From Myxococcales bacterium (GTDB lineage Bacteria; Myxococcota; Myxococcia; Myxococcales; JAKAPL01), in the NCBI GenBank assembly GCA_021807105.1, contig JAKAPL010000007.1, positions 1 through 64,000 on the forward strand: a stretch of 64,000 nt of DNA. The letters run 5' to 3'. Numbering within the stretch: the stretch's first letter is position 1; each line of letters begins with the position of its first letter. Under the pieces are notes generated by a model, which was given only the letters and a program-made list of their open reading frames with translations, was not told the origin of the DNA and did not search any database. Shown here piece after piece: positions 37,745 through 48,023 of the stretch. The translations under genes were made by a program, and so were the position numbers.

Positions 37745-38260
37745 TTACAGCGGGCAGAGGTGGCCGCTGATGCAAAACGGCTGGCCGCCCCGGTAGGGAC
37801 GCGCGCAGCAGCGCTGGCCGGCGGTGCAGCAGAGGTTGCCGCATGGATGCGCGCAGGTCCCGCCGTCGCAGTCGTTCCCGGGGCACGTGCCGCCGCAGCC
37901 GTCGGCGGCGCCCGCACACTGGCCGGCGCACTGGGGCGTGCAGGGGCCCCCGCTCGACGTGCTCGACACGCTCCCGCTGGAGCTCCCCGTCTCGCCGCCG
38001 CTCGAACTGCTCGACGCGCTCCCGCTGGAGCTCCCCGTCTCGCCGCCGCCCGACGTGCTCGTGGCGCCCCCGCTCGTCGAGCCGGTGCCGGACGCGCCGC
38101 CGGTGCTGGAGCCGGCCGCCGCCACGCAGCTCCCCGCCGAGCAGCTCTCCCCGACCGAGCAAGGGGGGTCGCAGCTCCCGCCGCCCGCGGGGGCCGATGC
38201 GCCGCAAGCGGCCAGCCCGAGGATGCCGGTCGCGAGGATTCCGAGTCCGAGCTTCTTCAT
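37745..38260 (-). CDS. Cys-rich lipoprotein with Ser/Gly/Thr linker
   Basis: Lipobox LGLAAC, low-complexity linker with a 48-bp internal duplication, C-terminal CAHPCGNLCCTAGQRCCARPYRGGQPFCISGHLCP. Confidence 0.75.
   Translation of the reverse strand: MKKLGLGILATGILGLAACGASAPAGGGSCDPPCSVGESCSAGSCVAAAGSSTGGASGTGSTSGGATSTSGGGETGSSSGSASSSSSGGETGSSSGSVSSTSSGGPCTPQCAGQCAGAADGCGGTCPGNDCDGGTCAHPCGNLCCTAGQRCCARPYRGGQPFCISGHLCPL
37951..38046 (+). repeat. 48-bp tandem duplication inside the lipoprotein linker
   Basis: CGCTCGA..TGCTCGACNCGCTCCCGCTGGAGCTCCCCGTCTCGCCGC twice (37951, 37999). Confidence 0.85.
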
Positions 38261-38335
38261 GGTCGAACCTCCACGGCCGTCTTGACCATCCTGAATTAAC
38301 GTCCGGCGCCGCGGATGGCTTCAACCCCGGGGAGG

Positions 38336-38656
38336 TCAGGGGGGGCATTGCCCCGAGTGATCCACGCAGAACGGCTGCCCGCCGTGGACGGGCGAGGGAC
38401 AACACTCGTTCCCCTCGGGGCAGCAGCCGTCCCCGCAGGGAACGACGCACGGGCCGGCGCCGGCGTCGCCCCCACCCCCACCCCCACCGTCCCCGCCGGA
38501 GCCCGCGTCGTTCGAGCCGCCGCCGGGATTGCCGAAGCCGTTCCCCTGGCCCGCGGTGCCGCCGCCCCCCGCCACCGTGTTCCCCGGGTCGCTCACCGGG
38601 ACCGGCGAATCGCCGCAGCCCCAGAGCAACGCCGAGATCAGCAGGAGCGTCTTCAC
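38336..38656 (-). CDS. small Cys-rich lipoprotein, paralog of 37745-38260
   Basis: LLWGC lipobox, Gly-rich linker, C-terminal CVVPCGDGCCPEGNECCPSPVHGGQPFCVDHSGQCP. Confidence 0.7.
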   Translation of the reverse strand: MKTLLLISALLWGCGDSPVPVSDPGNTVAGGGGTAGQGNGFGNPGGGSNDAGSGGDGGGGGGGDAGAGPCVVPCGDGCCPEGNECCPSPVHGGQPFCVDHSGQCPP

Positions 38657-38701
38657 CTCGTTGGCCTCCTACCCCATGATAACGCAACCGCGGGCGGGCG
38701 A

Positions 38702-40831
38702 TCAGCGGGCGAGGGTCTGGGGTTTGCCGGTTCGTAGGGCGGCCTCGATCGCGAAGGTCGCCTCGGTCGTCCGCAAGAGCGAATCGAGCGGGATGGGAGG
38801 GACGCCGCTCTTCACCGCTTCGACGAACGCGGCCGCCTCGGCCCGGTGGCCCTTGTCCTGCCCGAGCCCGCCCGCGTGACGCCGCCGGCCCTGCCCGCTC
38901 AGGGTCAGCGTGCGAAAGTCGTCGAGCACCGCGGCGCGCCCGCCGCCGAAGACCTCCAGCCGCTCCTTCGGGAACGAGGGGTCGCCGTCGGTCGCGTAGG
39001 CGATCGTCCCGGCGGAGCCGTCGGCGAAGGCCATCGTGGCCACGGTCTGGTCTGCCGGCCCGCCCTCCGCCTGGACGCGGACGGGCGGCGCGCCGCAGAC
39101 GAACGACAGGAGGTCGACGAAGTGGCAGAGCTCGCCGATGATCCGGCCGCCGCCCACGGCGCGATCGAGGATCCAGCTCTCGGGTGGCAGCGGGCCGGCG
39201 TTCACCCGGCAGATCAGGGCGAGGGGACCGGCGCGGTCGCGGAAGAAGCCTTCGAGCTTCACGGCGAGGGGAGAGAAGCGGCGGTTGAAGCCGGCGAGGA
39301 GGATGCGCCCCGAGCCGAGCGCGGCCTCCCGCAGCCGGTCCAGCTCGGCCGGCCCGAGTGCGAGCGGCTTCTCCACGAAGACGTGCTTGCCGGCGGCGAG
39401 GGCGAGGGCGGCCTGCTCGGCGTGCAGGTTGTGGCGGGTGGCGATCACCACGGCGTCGATCGCCGGATCGGCGCAGAGCGCGGCGAAGCTCGTCGCCGCC
39501 CGGGCAAAGCCGAAGCGTTCGCCGAGCTTCGCGGCGGTGATCCCCCGCGCCGAGACGATCGTCGACAGGCGAACCCCCTTCGCGCGGGCGAAGGCGGGGA
39601 CGAGGACCGAGCTCGCGAAGGCGCCCGCTCCCGCGATCCCCAGCCGCACGTCGCCCCGGTGCGGCTCGGGCGCGGGCCGGAGCGCCACCGTCTCCTCGAT
39701 CTTCCGGTCGGCCGGGTACGTCAGCAGGATCCCGAGGTACGGCTCGCGCCGCTCTCCGGAGAGGAGCGCGTAGGCCTCCTCGGCGCGGTCGATCGGAAAG
39801 CGGTGGGTGACGAGCGGCCGGACATCCACCCTCCCGTCGGCGCACAGATCGAGGAAAGCCCCGAAGTTGCGCTCCTCGGTCCAGCGGACGTAGCCGATCG
39901 GGTAGTCGTGCCCCTGCTCCTCGTAGGACGGGTCGTAGCGGCCGGGGCCGTAGGCGCGCGAGAGCAGGAGGGAGAGCTCCTTGTCGTAGTAAGGGTGGCG
40001 CGGCACGTCCATCGGCACCGCGCCGACGACCACGACCCGCGCCCGGTCGCGGGCGATCTCGCCCGCGAGCTCCACCGGATCGTTGCTGTCCGCCGCCGCG
40101 CAGATGACGACGGCGTCGACGCCCCGGCCGTTCGTGAGCGCGGCCACCGCCTGGCCTACGTCGCCGGAGCGCGGGAGGGCGCGGGTCGCGCCGCCGGCGA
40201 GGGCCGCCTCCAGCTTCGCCGGATCGAGGTCGATGCCCAGGACCTTGCAGCCCGCCGCCCGCAGGATCTGGACCGCGAGCTGACCGATGAGGCCGAGCCC
40301 GATGACCGCGACGGTCTCGCCGAGGGCGGGGGCGGCCGTCCGCACGCCCTGGAGGGCGATCGCGCCGACCGTGACGAAGGCCGCCGCCTCGTCGCCGACG
40401 CTCGCCGGGACCTTCGCGCACAGCCGCATGGGGACCGCGTTGACCTCCGCGTGGTTCGCGACCTTCGCCCCCGCGCAGGCGACCCGATCTCCGGGCGAGA
40501 AGCCCGGGGTCCCCGGACCGACCGAAAGCACCGTGCCCGCGCACGAGTAGCCGAGCGGCATCGGCTCGTCGAGCCGCGCCCAGACCGTCCGCGCCGTGGC
40601 GACGACCCCGTCGCGCCCGAGCTTGTCCACGACCTTCTGGACGAGATCGGGCCGTTCTTGCGCTTTGCCGAGGAGCGACTTCTTCCCCAGCTCGAGCACC
40701 ATCTTCTCGGTGCCTGCGGAGAGGAGCGAGGCCGCGGTGCGGACCAGCACCCCGCCGGGCTCCACGGCCGGCACCGGCACGTCCGAGAGGGTGAGCGCTC
40801 CCGTGCGGTAGGAATGGAGGACCTGTTTCAC
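38702..40831 (-). CDS. bidomain oxidoreductase: zinc-type alcohol dehydrogenase fused to Gfo/Idh/MocA dehydrogenase
   Basis: GYSCAGTVLSVGPGTPGFSPGDRVAC, VIGLGLIGQLAVQ; then RLGIAGAGAFA, GKHVFVEKPLALG, ELCHFVDLLSF. Confidence 0.9.
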   Translation of the reverse strand: MKQVLHSYRTGALTLSDVPVPAVEPGGVLVRTAASLLSAGTEKMVLELGKKSLLGKAQERPDLVQKVVDKLGRDGVVATARTVWARLDEPMPLGYSCAGTVLSVGPGTPGFSPGDRVACAGAKVANHAEVNAVPMRLCAKVPASVGDEAAAFVTVGAIALQGVRTAAPALGETVAVIGLGLIGQLAVQILRAAGCKVLGIDLDPAKLEAALAGGATRALPRSGDVGQAVAALTNGRGVDAVVICAAADSNDPVELAGEIARDRARVVVVGAVPMDVPRHPYYDKELSLLLSRAYGPGRYDPSYEEQGHDYPIGYVRWTEERNFGAFLDLCADGRVDVRPLVTHRFPIDRAEEAYALLSGERREPYLGILLTYPADRKIEETVALRPAPEPHRGDVRLGIAGAGAFASSVLVPAFARAKGVRLSTIVSARGITAAKLGERFGFARAATSFAALCADPAIDAVVIATRHNLHAEQAALALAAGKHVFVEKPLALGPAELDRLREAALGSGRILLAGFNRRFSPLAVKLEGFFRDRAGPLALICRVNAGPLPPESWILDRAVGGGRIIGELCHFVDLLSFVCGAPPVRVQAEGGPADQTVATMAFADGSAGTIAYATDGDPSFPKERLEVFGGGRAAVLDDFRTLTLSGQGRRRHAGGLGQDKGHRAEAAAFVEAVKSGVPPIPLDSLLRTTEATFAIEAALRTGKPQTLAR

Positions 40832-40938
40832 GAGGAAGACCTATCGTCGCCGCCCGCCCCCGATGTCAAGCAACGGCCATGGGGAGGGGGAGCGGGGGCG
40901 GGCGGTCAGCCGCTGCCGGACGTTGATCACGGGCTGCT

Positions 40939-41295
40939 GAGCGCTCGTCTGGGCGAGACGAGCAGCCGTCTAGGCGAGACGAGCGGCCGTCTAGGCGAGA
41001 CGAGCGGCCGTCTGGGCGAGACGAGCGGCCGTCTGGGCGAGACGAGCAGCCGTCTGGGCGAGACGAGCGGCCGTCTAGGCGAGACGAGCGGCCGTCTAGG
41101 CGAGACGAGCGGCCGTCTGGGCGAGACCAGCGGTCGTCTGGGCGAGACCAGCGGTCGTCTGGGCGAGACCAGCGCTCGGCAGGCCCAGCCCAGCGCTCGG
41201 CAGGCCCAGCCCAGCGGTCGACAGGCCCAGACCAGCGCTCGACAGGGCGAGACCAGCGCTCGTCCGGGGGAGACGAGTGACCGTCCGGGCGGCCT
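40939..41295 (+). repeat. 21-bp minisatellite, about 16-17 copies (GAGCGGCCGTCTGGGCGAGAC)
   Basis: Strict 21-bp periodicity from 40939; 11 close copies then a diverged CAGCGCTCGGCAGGCCCAGCC subgroup. Confidence 0.95.
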
Positions 41296-41540
41296 CGCCG
41301 GCCGGCGCTCCGAAGAAGGCTGTCACGCCTTCGCGCCTCCAGGCGACCTTGCTGGATGAAGGGCGCAGCAGAAGGCCGTGGCAGTCCAGGACGCCGGAAT
41401 CGGTCTTCGGCCGGGAGCTCCACCCGGACGTCGTCCTGGAGCCGGTACGGAGCTGCGCCAGCTCGTCATGAGCTGCCGGGCGGCGGGAGCGGGAACGGGA
41501 CCGGGGCGGGTTTCAGCGGTACGGCGCCTCTTGCAGATCC

Positions 41541-41557
41541 ACTGAACAAGCGTATAG
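41541..41557 (+). promoter_or_regulatory. putative LexA box
   Basis: ACTGAACAAGCGTATAG matches 16 of 17 positions of the reverse complement of the Myxococcus LexA consensus CTRHAMRYBYGTTCAGS; 10 bp upstream of imuA ATG. Confidence 0.65.
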
Positions 41558-41566
41558 CCTCTCGTC

Positions 41567-42391
41567 ATGGCCGCTCGTCCGCTGCCGATCGACGCTTTGC
41601 CGGCAGGGGCGCTCGTCTCTCCCACGGAGCTTGCCGGCCGGTGGCCCAGGACGCTCGCCTCGGGGCTGCCCGCGCTCGACGGGCTGCTCGGCGGCGGCTT
41701 CCCCGAGGGCCGGATCACCGAGCTGCGCGGCGAGCGGGGCGGCCGGACGACCCTGGCCTTTCGCGTCGCGGCGGGGCTCTCCAGGGAGGGGCGGCTCGTC
41801 GCGGTCGTGGACGGCCCGGACGCCTTCGACGCGCGGGCGGCCGAGGCCGTCGGCGTCGACCTGCGGCGGCTCCTCTGGGTCCGGCCGCCTCCGCCCCGCG
41901 CGGCCGGCGCCGCGGACGCCCTCGTGCGCAGCGGCCTCTTCGCGCTCGTCCTCCTGGACCTGCCGCGCGCGCCGCTGCCGGCCCCCGCCGACTGGGTCCG
42001 CCTCGCCCGTCTCGCGGAGACGCACCGGACCGCGCTCGTGACGATCGGCGCCCCGCCGGGGCGCGGCCCGGGCTTCTGCGCCACGGTGGCGCTCTCGCTG
42101 CGTCACGCCCGCACCCACTGGCTCGGCCGCGGCCCGGGCCGTCTCCTCGCCGGCTTCTCGGCGCAGGTCGAGCTCGTCCACGACAAGCGCGGCCGCCCCC
42201 CCGGCGCCGTCCGCCTCCACTTTCGCGCGCCGGAGCCGTTCCCGGAGGCGCCGCGCGAGGACTCCCCCGACGTCCATGGACACGGGAGGAAGGGCCCTCC
42301 CGAACGTCCATGGGAGAGAGCCGATGGGCGGTGCGGAGGGGGTTTGGGGCCAGGGCCGCTTCGGGGGAGCGAGGCGGGAGGGCTGCCGTGA
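41567..42391 (+). CDS. imuA: ImuA-like (RecA-related) mutasome protein
   Basis: LASGLPALDGLLGGGFPEGRITELRGERGGRTTLAFRVAA; GTGA overlap with imuB. Confidence 0.82.
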   Translation: MAARPLPIDALPAGALVSPTELAGRWPRTLASGLPALDGLLGGGFPEGRITELRGERGGRTTLAFRVAAGLSREGRLVAVVDGPDAFDARAAEAVGVDLRRLLWVRPPPPRAAGAADALVRSGLFALVLLDLPRAPLPAPADWVRLARLAETHRTALVTIGAPPGRGPGFCATVALSLRHARTHWLGRGPGRLLAGFSAQVELVHDKRGRPPGAVRLHFRAPEPFPEAPREDSPDVHGHGRKGPPERPWERADGRCGGGLGPGPLRGSEAGGLP

Positions 42392-43893
42392 GGGGCGCGC
42401 CGCGGCTCGGCTGTGCCTTCATTCCGGGACTCTCGCTCCAGGCCCTCCTGCGGGAGCGGCCGGACCTCGATCCTGCGGCGCCGATCGGCGTCTATCCCGC
42501 GGAGGAGCCGTCTGCGCGGGCGCGGCTCTCGGCGGTGAACCGGGCCGCGGCGGCGCTGGGGCTCCACGCGGGGCTCGGTCTCCCGCGGGCGCGGGCGATC
42601 GGCCCCGGGGCGGTGCTCGCGCCCTGCACGCCGGCCGCGCGGGAGCTGCTCTTCGCCCGCGCCCGAGCGGCCGCGGAGACGGTCGCGCCCGCGGTGGAGC
42701 CCGGACCGGCCGGCGTGCTCTACGCCGACCTCTCGGACGTGCGCTCTCTGTACGGCGGCGAGCACGGGGCCGCGGCGGCGCTCCAGGCCGCGCTGCGCCG
42801 GGCTGGGATCGAGGGGTGGATCGGCGTCGCGGGCAGCCGGATCGCCGCTCGCGCGGCGGCGCGGCACGGCCGTGGGATCGAAGAGGTGCCCGAGGGGCAG
42901 GACCGGACCTTCCTCGCGCCGCTTCCCCTCGCCCTGCTCGACGCCTCCGAGGAAGTCCGCGCGACGTGGGTCCGCTGGGGGCTCGCCACGGTCGGCGACT
43001 TCGCGCTGCTGCCGCGGGACGGGGTGGGGGCCCGGCTCGGGCCGGAGGGGGTGCGGCTGCACCGGATCGCCGGCGGCGAGGAGGTCGAACCCTGGCAGCC
43101 CGGCCGGCCGGCCGAGGACGTGGTGGAGAGCGTCGAACTGGAGTGGGGCGTCGCGCAGGTCGAGCCGCTCCTCTTCGCGCTGCGCGCGCCGCTCGATCGG
43201 CTGCTCGCGCGCCTCTCGACGTCGGGCCTCGCCTGCGGCGGGATGTCGTTTGGCTTCACCCTCGACCCGCGGGGGCTCTGGTCGCGGGAGGTCGAGGTGG
43301 CCGCGCCGACCCGGGAAGTCCGGCCGCTCCTCGGGCTCGTCCGCTGGGCGCTCACGAAGGAGCCGCCGCCGGCTCCGGTGACCGGCATCCGCGTCGCGAT
43401 GGCCGCGGCCCGCGCGCCGTCCGCGCAGCTCCGACTCTTCGGCTTGCCGGAGGCGCCGCCCGAGCTGCTCGGGACGACGCTCGCGCGGATCGAGGCGCTC
43501 GCCGGCCCCGGCCGCTCGGGGGCGCCGGTCCTCTCGGACACGCACTTTCCGGGGGACGAGTCCGCGAGGCTCTCCCGCTTCGCGCCGCCCCCGCCGCCCG
43601 ACGCCGGCGAGCGGGTCGCGCCGCGCGGCCGCACCGCCGCCTTCCGGCTGTTCCGCCCGCCGCGGCCGGTGGAGGTGCTCGTCGCGCGCGGGCGCCCCGC
43701 CGCGCTCCAGGGCGCCTCCCTGCGCGGCCGGGTGATCGACTGCGCCGGCCCCTGGACCGTCGCGGCGGCGCAGGTGGAGCGCGCGGCACGGGCGCTCGAC
43801 TGCTACGACGTCGCGCTCGCCGACGGCGGGACGTATCGACTCGTCTTCGACCGCCTCGCGGGCCGCTGGCAGGTCGAGGGGGAATACGATTGA
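42388..43893 (+). CDS. imuB: ImuB-like Y-family DNA polymerase homolog
   Basis: GCAFIPGLSLQALLRERPDL, VLYADLSDVRSLYGGE, IGVAGSRIAARAAARHG; lies between imuA and dnaE2. Confidence 0.88.
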   Translation: MRGAPRLGCAFIPGLSLQALLRERPDLDPAAPIGVYPAEEPSARARLSAVNRAAAALGLHAGLGLPRARAIGPGAVLAPCTPAARELLFARARAAAETVAPAVEPGPAGVLYADLSDVRSLYGGEHGAAAALQAALRRAGIEGWIGVAGSRIAARAAARHGRGIEEVPEGQDRTFLAPLPLALLDASEEVRATWVRWGLATVGDFALLPRDGVGARLGPEGVRLHRIAGGEEVEPWQPGRPAEDVVESVELEWGVAQVEPLLFALRAPLDRLLARLSTSGLACGGMSFGFTLDPRGLWSREVEVAAPTREVRPLLGLVRWALTKEPPPAPVTGIRVAMAAARAPSAQLRLFGLPEAPPELLGTTLARIEALAGPGRSGAPVLSDTHFPGDESARLSRFAPPPPPDAGERVAPRGRTAAFRLFRPPRPVEVLVARGRPAALQGASLRGRVIDCAGPWTVAAAQVERAARALDCYDVALADGGTYRLVFDRLAGRWQVEGEYD

Positions 43894-46800
43894 ACCCGCT
43901 CGCTCCCAGTTCCCTTCGCCCGGGGACGTCGATCTCCAGGGGGGGCAGGAAGGCAGGAACACCTCCCGCGTACGTCGAACTGCGCGCGGCCTCCGCGTTC
44001 TCGTTTCTGCGCTCGACGATCCAGCCCGCGGATCTCGTCCGGCGGGCCGCGGCGCTCGGCTACCCGGAGCTGGCCCTCGCCGACCGCGACGGGCTCGCCG
44101 GATCGCCGCAGTTCTGGGGGGCGGCGGGAGAGGTGGGCCTGCGGCCGATCGTAGGGGCCGATCTCGCGGTCGCGGGCGCGGGGAGGCTGCTCTTGCTCGT
44201 CCGGGACGTGGAGGGGTACCGGCACCTGTGCCGGCTCGCGACGCTCGCGCAGGGACGAGGCGGCGCCTCGGGGGCGGGGGCGGTCACGTGGGAGGAGTTG
44301 GAGGATTTCGCGGGCGGGCTGACCGCGCTCACGGGCGGCCCCGAGGGGATCCTCCCGCGGGCGCTCGCCGGCGGCGATCCTCTCGCGCTCGGGGATCGGC
44401 TCCGGTCGATCTTCGGCCGCGACCGCCTGCTCGCCGAGATTCAGCGCCACGGCGATCCGCGGCAGGAGCGGGAGAACCGCCGCCTGCTCGCCCTCGCCGG
44501 CCGGCTCTCCCTGCGGGTCGTGGCGACGAACGGCGTCCGCTGCCTCTCCCCCGAGGACGTCCCGCTCCTCGACGTCCTCACCTGCATCCGGCGCAAGACG
44601 ACGCTCTCCGCCGCGGGGACGTACCTCGCCCGTAACGCCCGGACGTGCCTCGCGAGCCCGCGGGAGATGGCCGAGCGCTTCGCCGATCTCCCCGCCGCCG
44701 TGGCCGCGACCGCCGAGGTCGCCCGCGAATGCGCGTTCACGCCCGGCGCGCTGCCCTACCGTTTCCCCGACTTCTCCGTGCCCCCTGGACAGACCGAGAG
44801 CGGCCTCTTGCGCGCCTGGGTCGAGGAGGGCGCCCGCCGCCTCTGGCGCCCGATCACCCCGGCCGTCCGGGCGCAGTTGGATCGCGAGCTGGCCCTCATC
44901 GAGAAGCTCGGCCTCGCCGGCTACTTCCTGATCGTCGGGGACCTCGTCCGCTTCTGCGAGCGGGAGGGGATCCTCGCGAAGGGGCGCGGCTCGGCGGCCA
45001 ATTCCGCGGTCTGCTACGCGCTGAACATCACCACCGTCGACCCCGTCGGACGCGGGCTCCTCTTCGAGCGGTTCCTGTCGGAGGAGCGCGCCGGCTGGCC
45101 CGACATCGACATCGATCTGCCGAGCGGCGGCGAGCGCGAGAAGGCCATCCAGTATGTCTTCTCGACCTACGGCCCGAGTCGGGCGGCCCTGTGCGCGGAG
45201 GTCATCACCTACCGCGATCGGAGCGCGGTCCGTGAAGCCGGCAAGGTCCTGGGCTTCTCCCACGAGGAGATCGATCGCCTCTCCCGCGGCATCTCCTGGT
45301 TCGAGCCACGGGCCGGGCAGGACCCGGAGCTGCGGCTGCGCCGTGCCGGTCTCTCTCCAGAGGATCCGAGGATCCAGCTCTGGGTCTCCCTCGTCGGCCG
45401 CCTCCAGGACATGCCGCGCCACCTCTCGCAGCACTCGGGGGGCATGATCATCGCCGCCGGCCGGCTCGACGAGGTGGTGCCGATCCAGCCCGCCCGGATG
45501 CCGCGCCGGACGATCATCCAGTGGGACAAGGACGACGCGGAGAGGCTGGGGCTCATCAAGATCGACCTGCTCGGCCTGGGGATGCTCGCCGCGCTGCAGG
45601 AGGCGCAGATCCTCGTGCGCGAGCAGGACGCGGACTTCGACATCTCCCACCTGCCGCCCGACGACCCCGCGGTCTACGCCCTTTGCAACCAGCCGTTCCC
45701 CGACACGATCGGCGTCTTCCAGATCGAGTCGCGCGCGCAGATCGCCACGCTCCCACGCCAGAAGCCGCGCGAGTTTTACGACCTCGTGGTCGAGGTCGGC
45801 CTCATCCGCCCGGGGCCCCTCGTCGGCAAGATGGTCAGCCCATACCTGAAGCGGCGCGCCGGCCGGGAGAAGGTCACCTACCTGCACCCGTCGCTCGAGC
45901 CGATCCTCGCCCGGACGCTCGGCTTCCCGCTCTTCCAGGAGCAGCTCCTGCGCGTGGCCATGACGCTCTCCGGCTTCAGCGCGGGGGAGGCCGAGGCGCT
46001 GCGGCGCGCGATGACCCACAAGCGCTCCGCCGAGCGGATGGCCGCCTTCGCCGAGCGCTTCCAGGCAGGGGCGCGGCAGAAGGGCCTCACCGCGGGAGAG
46101 GCGCGCGAAGCCTGGTCCTGGTTCGATGGCTTCGCGCAGTACGGCTTCCCCGAGAGCCACGCCTACGCCTTCGCCTACTGGGTCTACGCGAGCGCGTACC
46201 TGAAGGCCCACCACCCGGCCGCCTTCCTCGTCGCGCTCCTGAACGCCCAGCCGATGGGCTTCTACAGCTCCGCGACCCTGATCCAGGACGCCCAGCGCCA
46301 CGGGGTCGAGGTCCTCCCGCCGGATGTCCTGCGCAGCCGATGGGACAGCTCGCTCGAAGGCGATGGGGTGCGGCTCGGGCTGCGGATGGTCCAGGGGCTC
46401 GGAGCCAAGGCCGGCGACCGCTTCATGGCGGAAGGGCGGCGCGGGAGGTTCGTCTCGCCGGCCGATCTCGCGGAGCGCTGCGGCTTCTCGCTGCGCCAGA
46501 TGGAGACGCTCGCCGAGGCGGGCGCGCTCGCGGGCTTCGGCCTCGGGCGGAGGGAGGCGCTCTGGGAGGTGCGGGCAGCGATGGGGACCGGCGGGCCGCT
46601 GTGGACGGGGAGGGCGGGAGGTCCGCGGGCCTCGCGTCCCCCGTCCTCCCCCCTCCCCGGGATGTCCTCCCTCGAGGAGACGCTCGCCGACTACCGCACC
46701 CTCGGCGCCACCGCCGGCCCGCAGATCGTCGCCCGCTGGCGGGCCGCCCTCGCGCGAGCGGGCGTGACTCCCGCCTCGGACGTGCTCGGCCTCCCCGACG

Positions 46801-47075
46801 GCCGCTGGACCCGCATCGGCGGCCTCGTCATCGCGCGCCAGCACCCGACCACCGTGCGTGGCCTCATCTTCGTCACCCTCGAGGACGAGACCGGCCACGC
46901 GAACGCGGTCGTGATGCCCGGCGTCTTCGAGCGCTACCGCGCCGTCCTGCTCGACTCCCCCCTCGTCGTCATCGAGGGGCCGCTCCAGAACGTGGACGGC
47001 GTCGCGAGCGTCAAGGCCAAGAAGCTCCATCCCTTCGGCGGCCCCGTGCCCTCTCGCTCGCACGATTTCCGGTGA
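43890..47075 (+). CDS. dnaE2: error-prone DNA polymerase DnaE2
   Basis: YVELRAASAFSFLRSTIQPADLV PHP domain, GRGSAANSAVCY, WPDIDIDLPSGGEREKAIQYVF, HLSQHSGGMI; TTG start overlapping imuB stop. Confidence 0.93.
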   Translation: MNPLAPSSLRPGTSISRGGRKAGTPPAYVELRAASAFSFLRSTIQPADLVRRAAALGYPELALADRDGLAGSPQFWGAAGEVGLRPIVGADLAVAGAGRLLLLVRDVEGYRHLCRLATLAQGRGGASGAGAVTWEELEDFAGGLTALTGGPEGILPRALAGGDPLALGDRLRSIFGRDRLLAEIQRHGDPRQERENRRLLALAGRLSLRVVATNGVRCLSPEDVPLLDVLTCIRRKTTLSAAGTYLARNARTCLASPREMAERFADLPAAVAATAEVARECAFTPGALPYRFPDFSVPPGQTESGLLRAWVEEGARRLWRPITPAVRAQLDRELALIEKLGLAGYFLIVGDLVRFCEREGILAKGRGSAANSAVCYALNITTVDPVGRGLLFERFLSEERAGWPDIDIDLPSGGEREKAIQYVFSTYGPSRAALCAEVITYRDRSAVREAGKVLGFSHEEIDRLSRGISWFEPRAGQDPELRLRRAGLSPEDPRIQLWVSLVGRLQDMPRHLSQHSGGMIIAAGRLDEVVPIQPARMPRRTIIQWDKDDAERLGLIKIDLLGLGMLAALQEAQILVREQDADFDISHLPPDDPAVYALCNQPFPDTIGVFQIESRAQIATLPRQKPREFYDLVVEVGLIRPGPLVGKMVSPYLKRRAGREKVTYLHPSLEPILARTLGFPLFQEQLLRVAMTLSGFSAGEAEALRRAMTHKRSAERMAAFAERFQAGARQKGLTAGEAREAWSWFDGFAQYGFPESHAYAFAYWVYASAYLKAHHPAAFLVALLNAQPMGFYSSATLIQDAQRHGVEVLPPDVLRSRWDSSLEGDGVRLGLRMVQGLGAKAGDRFMAEGRRGRFVSPADLAERCGFSLRQMETLAEAGALAGFGLGRREALWEVRAAMGTGGPLWTGRAGGPRASRPPSSPLPGMSSLEETLADYRTLGATAGPQIVARWRAALARAGVTPASDVLGLPDGRWTRIGGLVIARQHPTTVRGLIFVTLEDETGHANAVVMPGVFERYRAVLLDSPLVVIEGPLQNVDGVASVKAKKLHPFGGPVPSRSHDFR

Positions 47076-47138
47076 GCCCGCCCCCCGGGCCGCCGGTCGA
47101 TTGACCCGGGGGCCCCCCCCGCCTATTGTCTCGCCCCC

Positions 47139-48019
<881 letters not shown>

Positions 48020-48023
<4 letters not shown>

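Noticed and set aside
40939-41295. CRISPR array
   Set aside because: Contiguous 21-bp tandem units without unique spacers, and no cas genes nearby.
38846-41359. 837-aa plus-strand ORF ending in (RLGETSG)n repeat protein
   Set aside because: Mostly antisense to the bidomain dehydrogenase; the repeat frame is open only because the 21-bp unit is a multiple of three.
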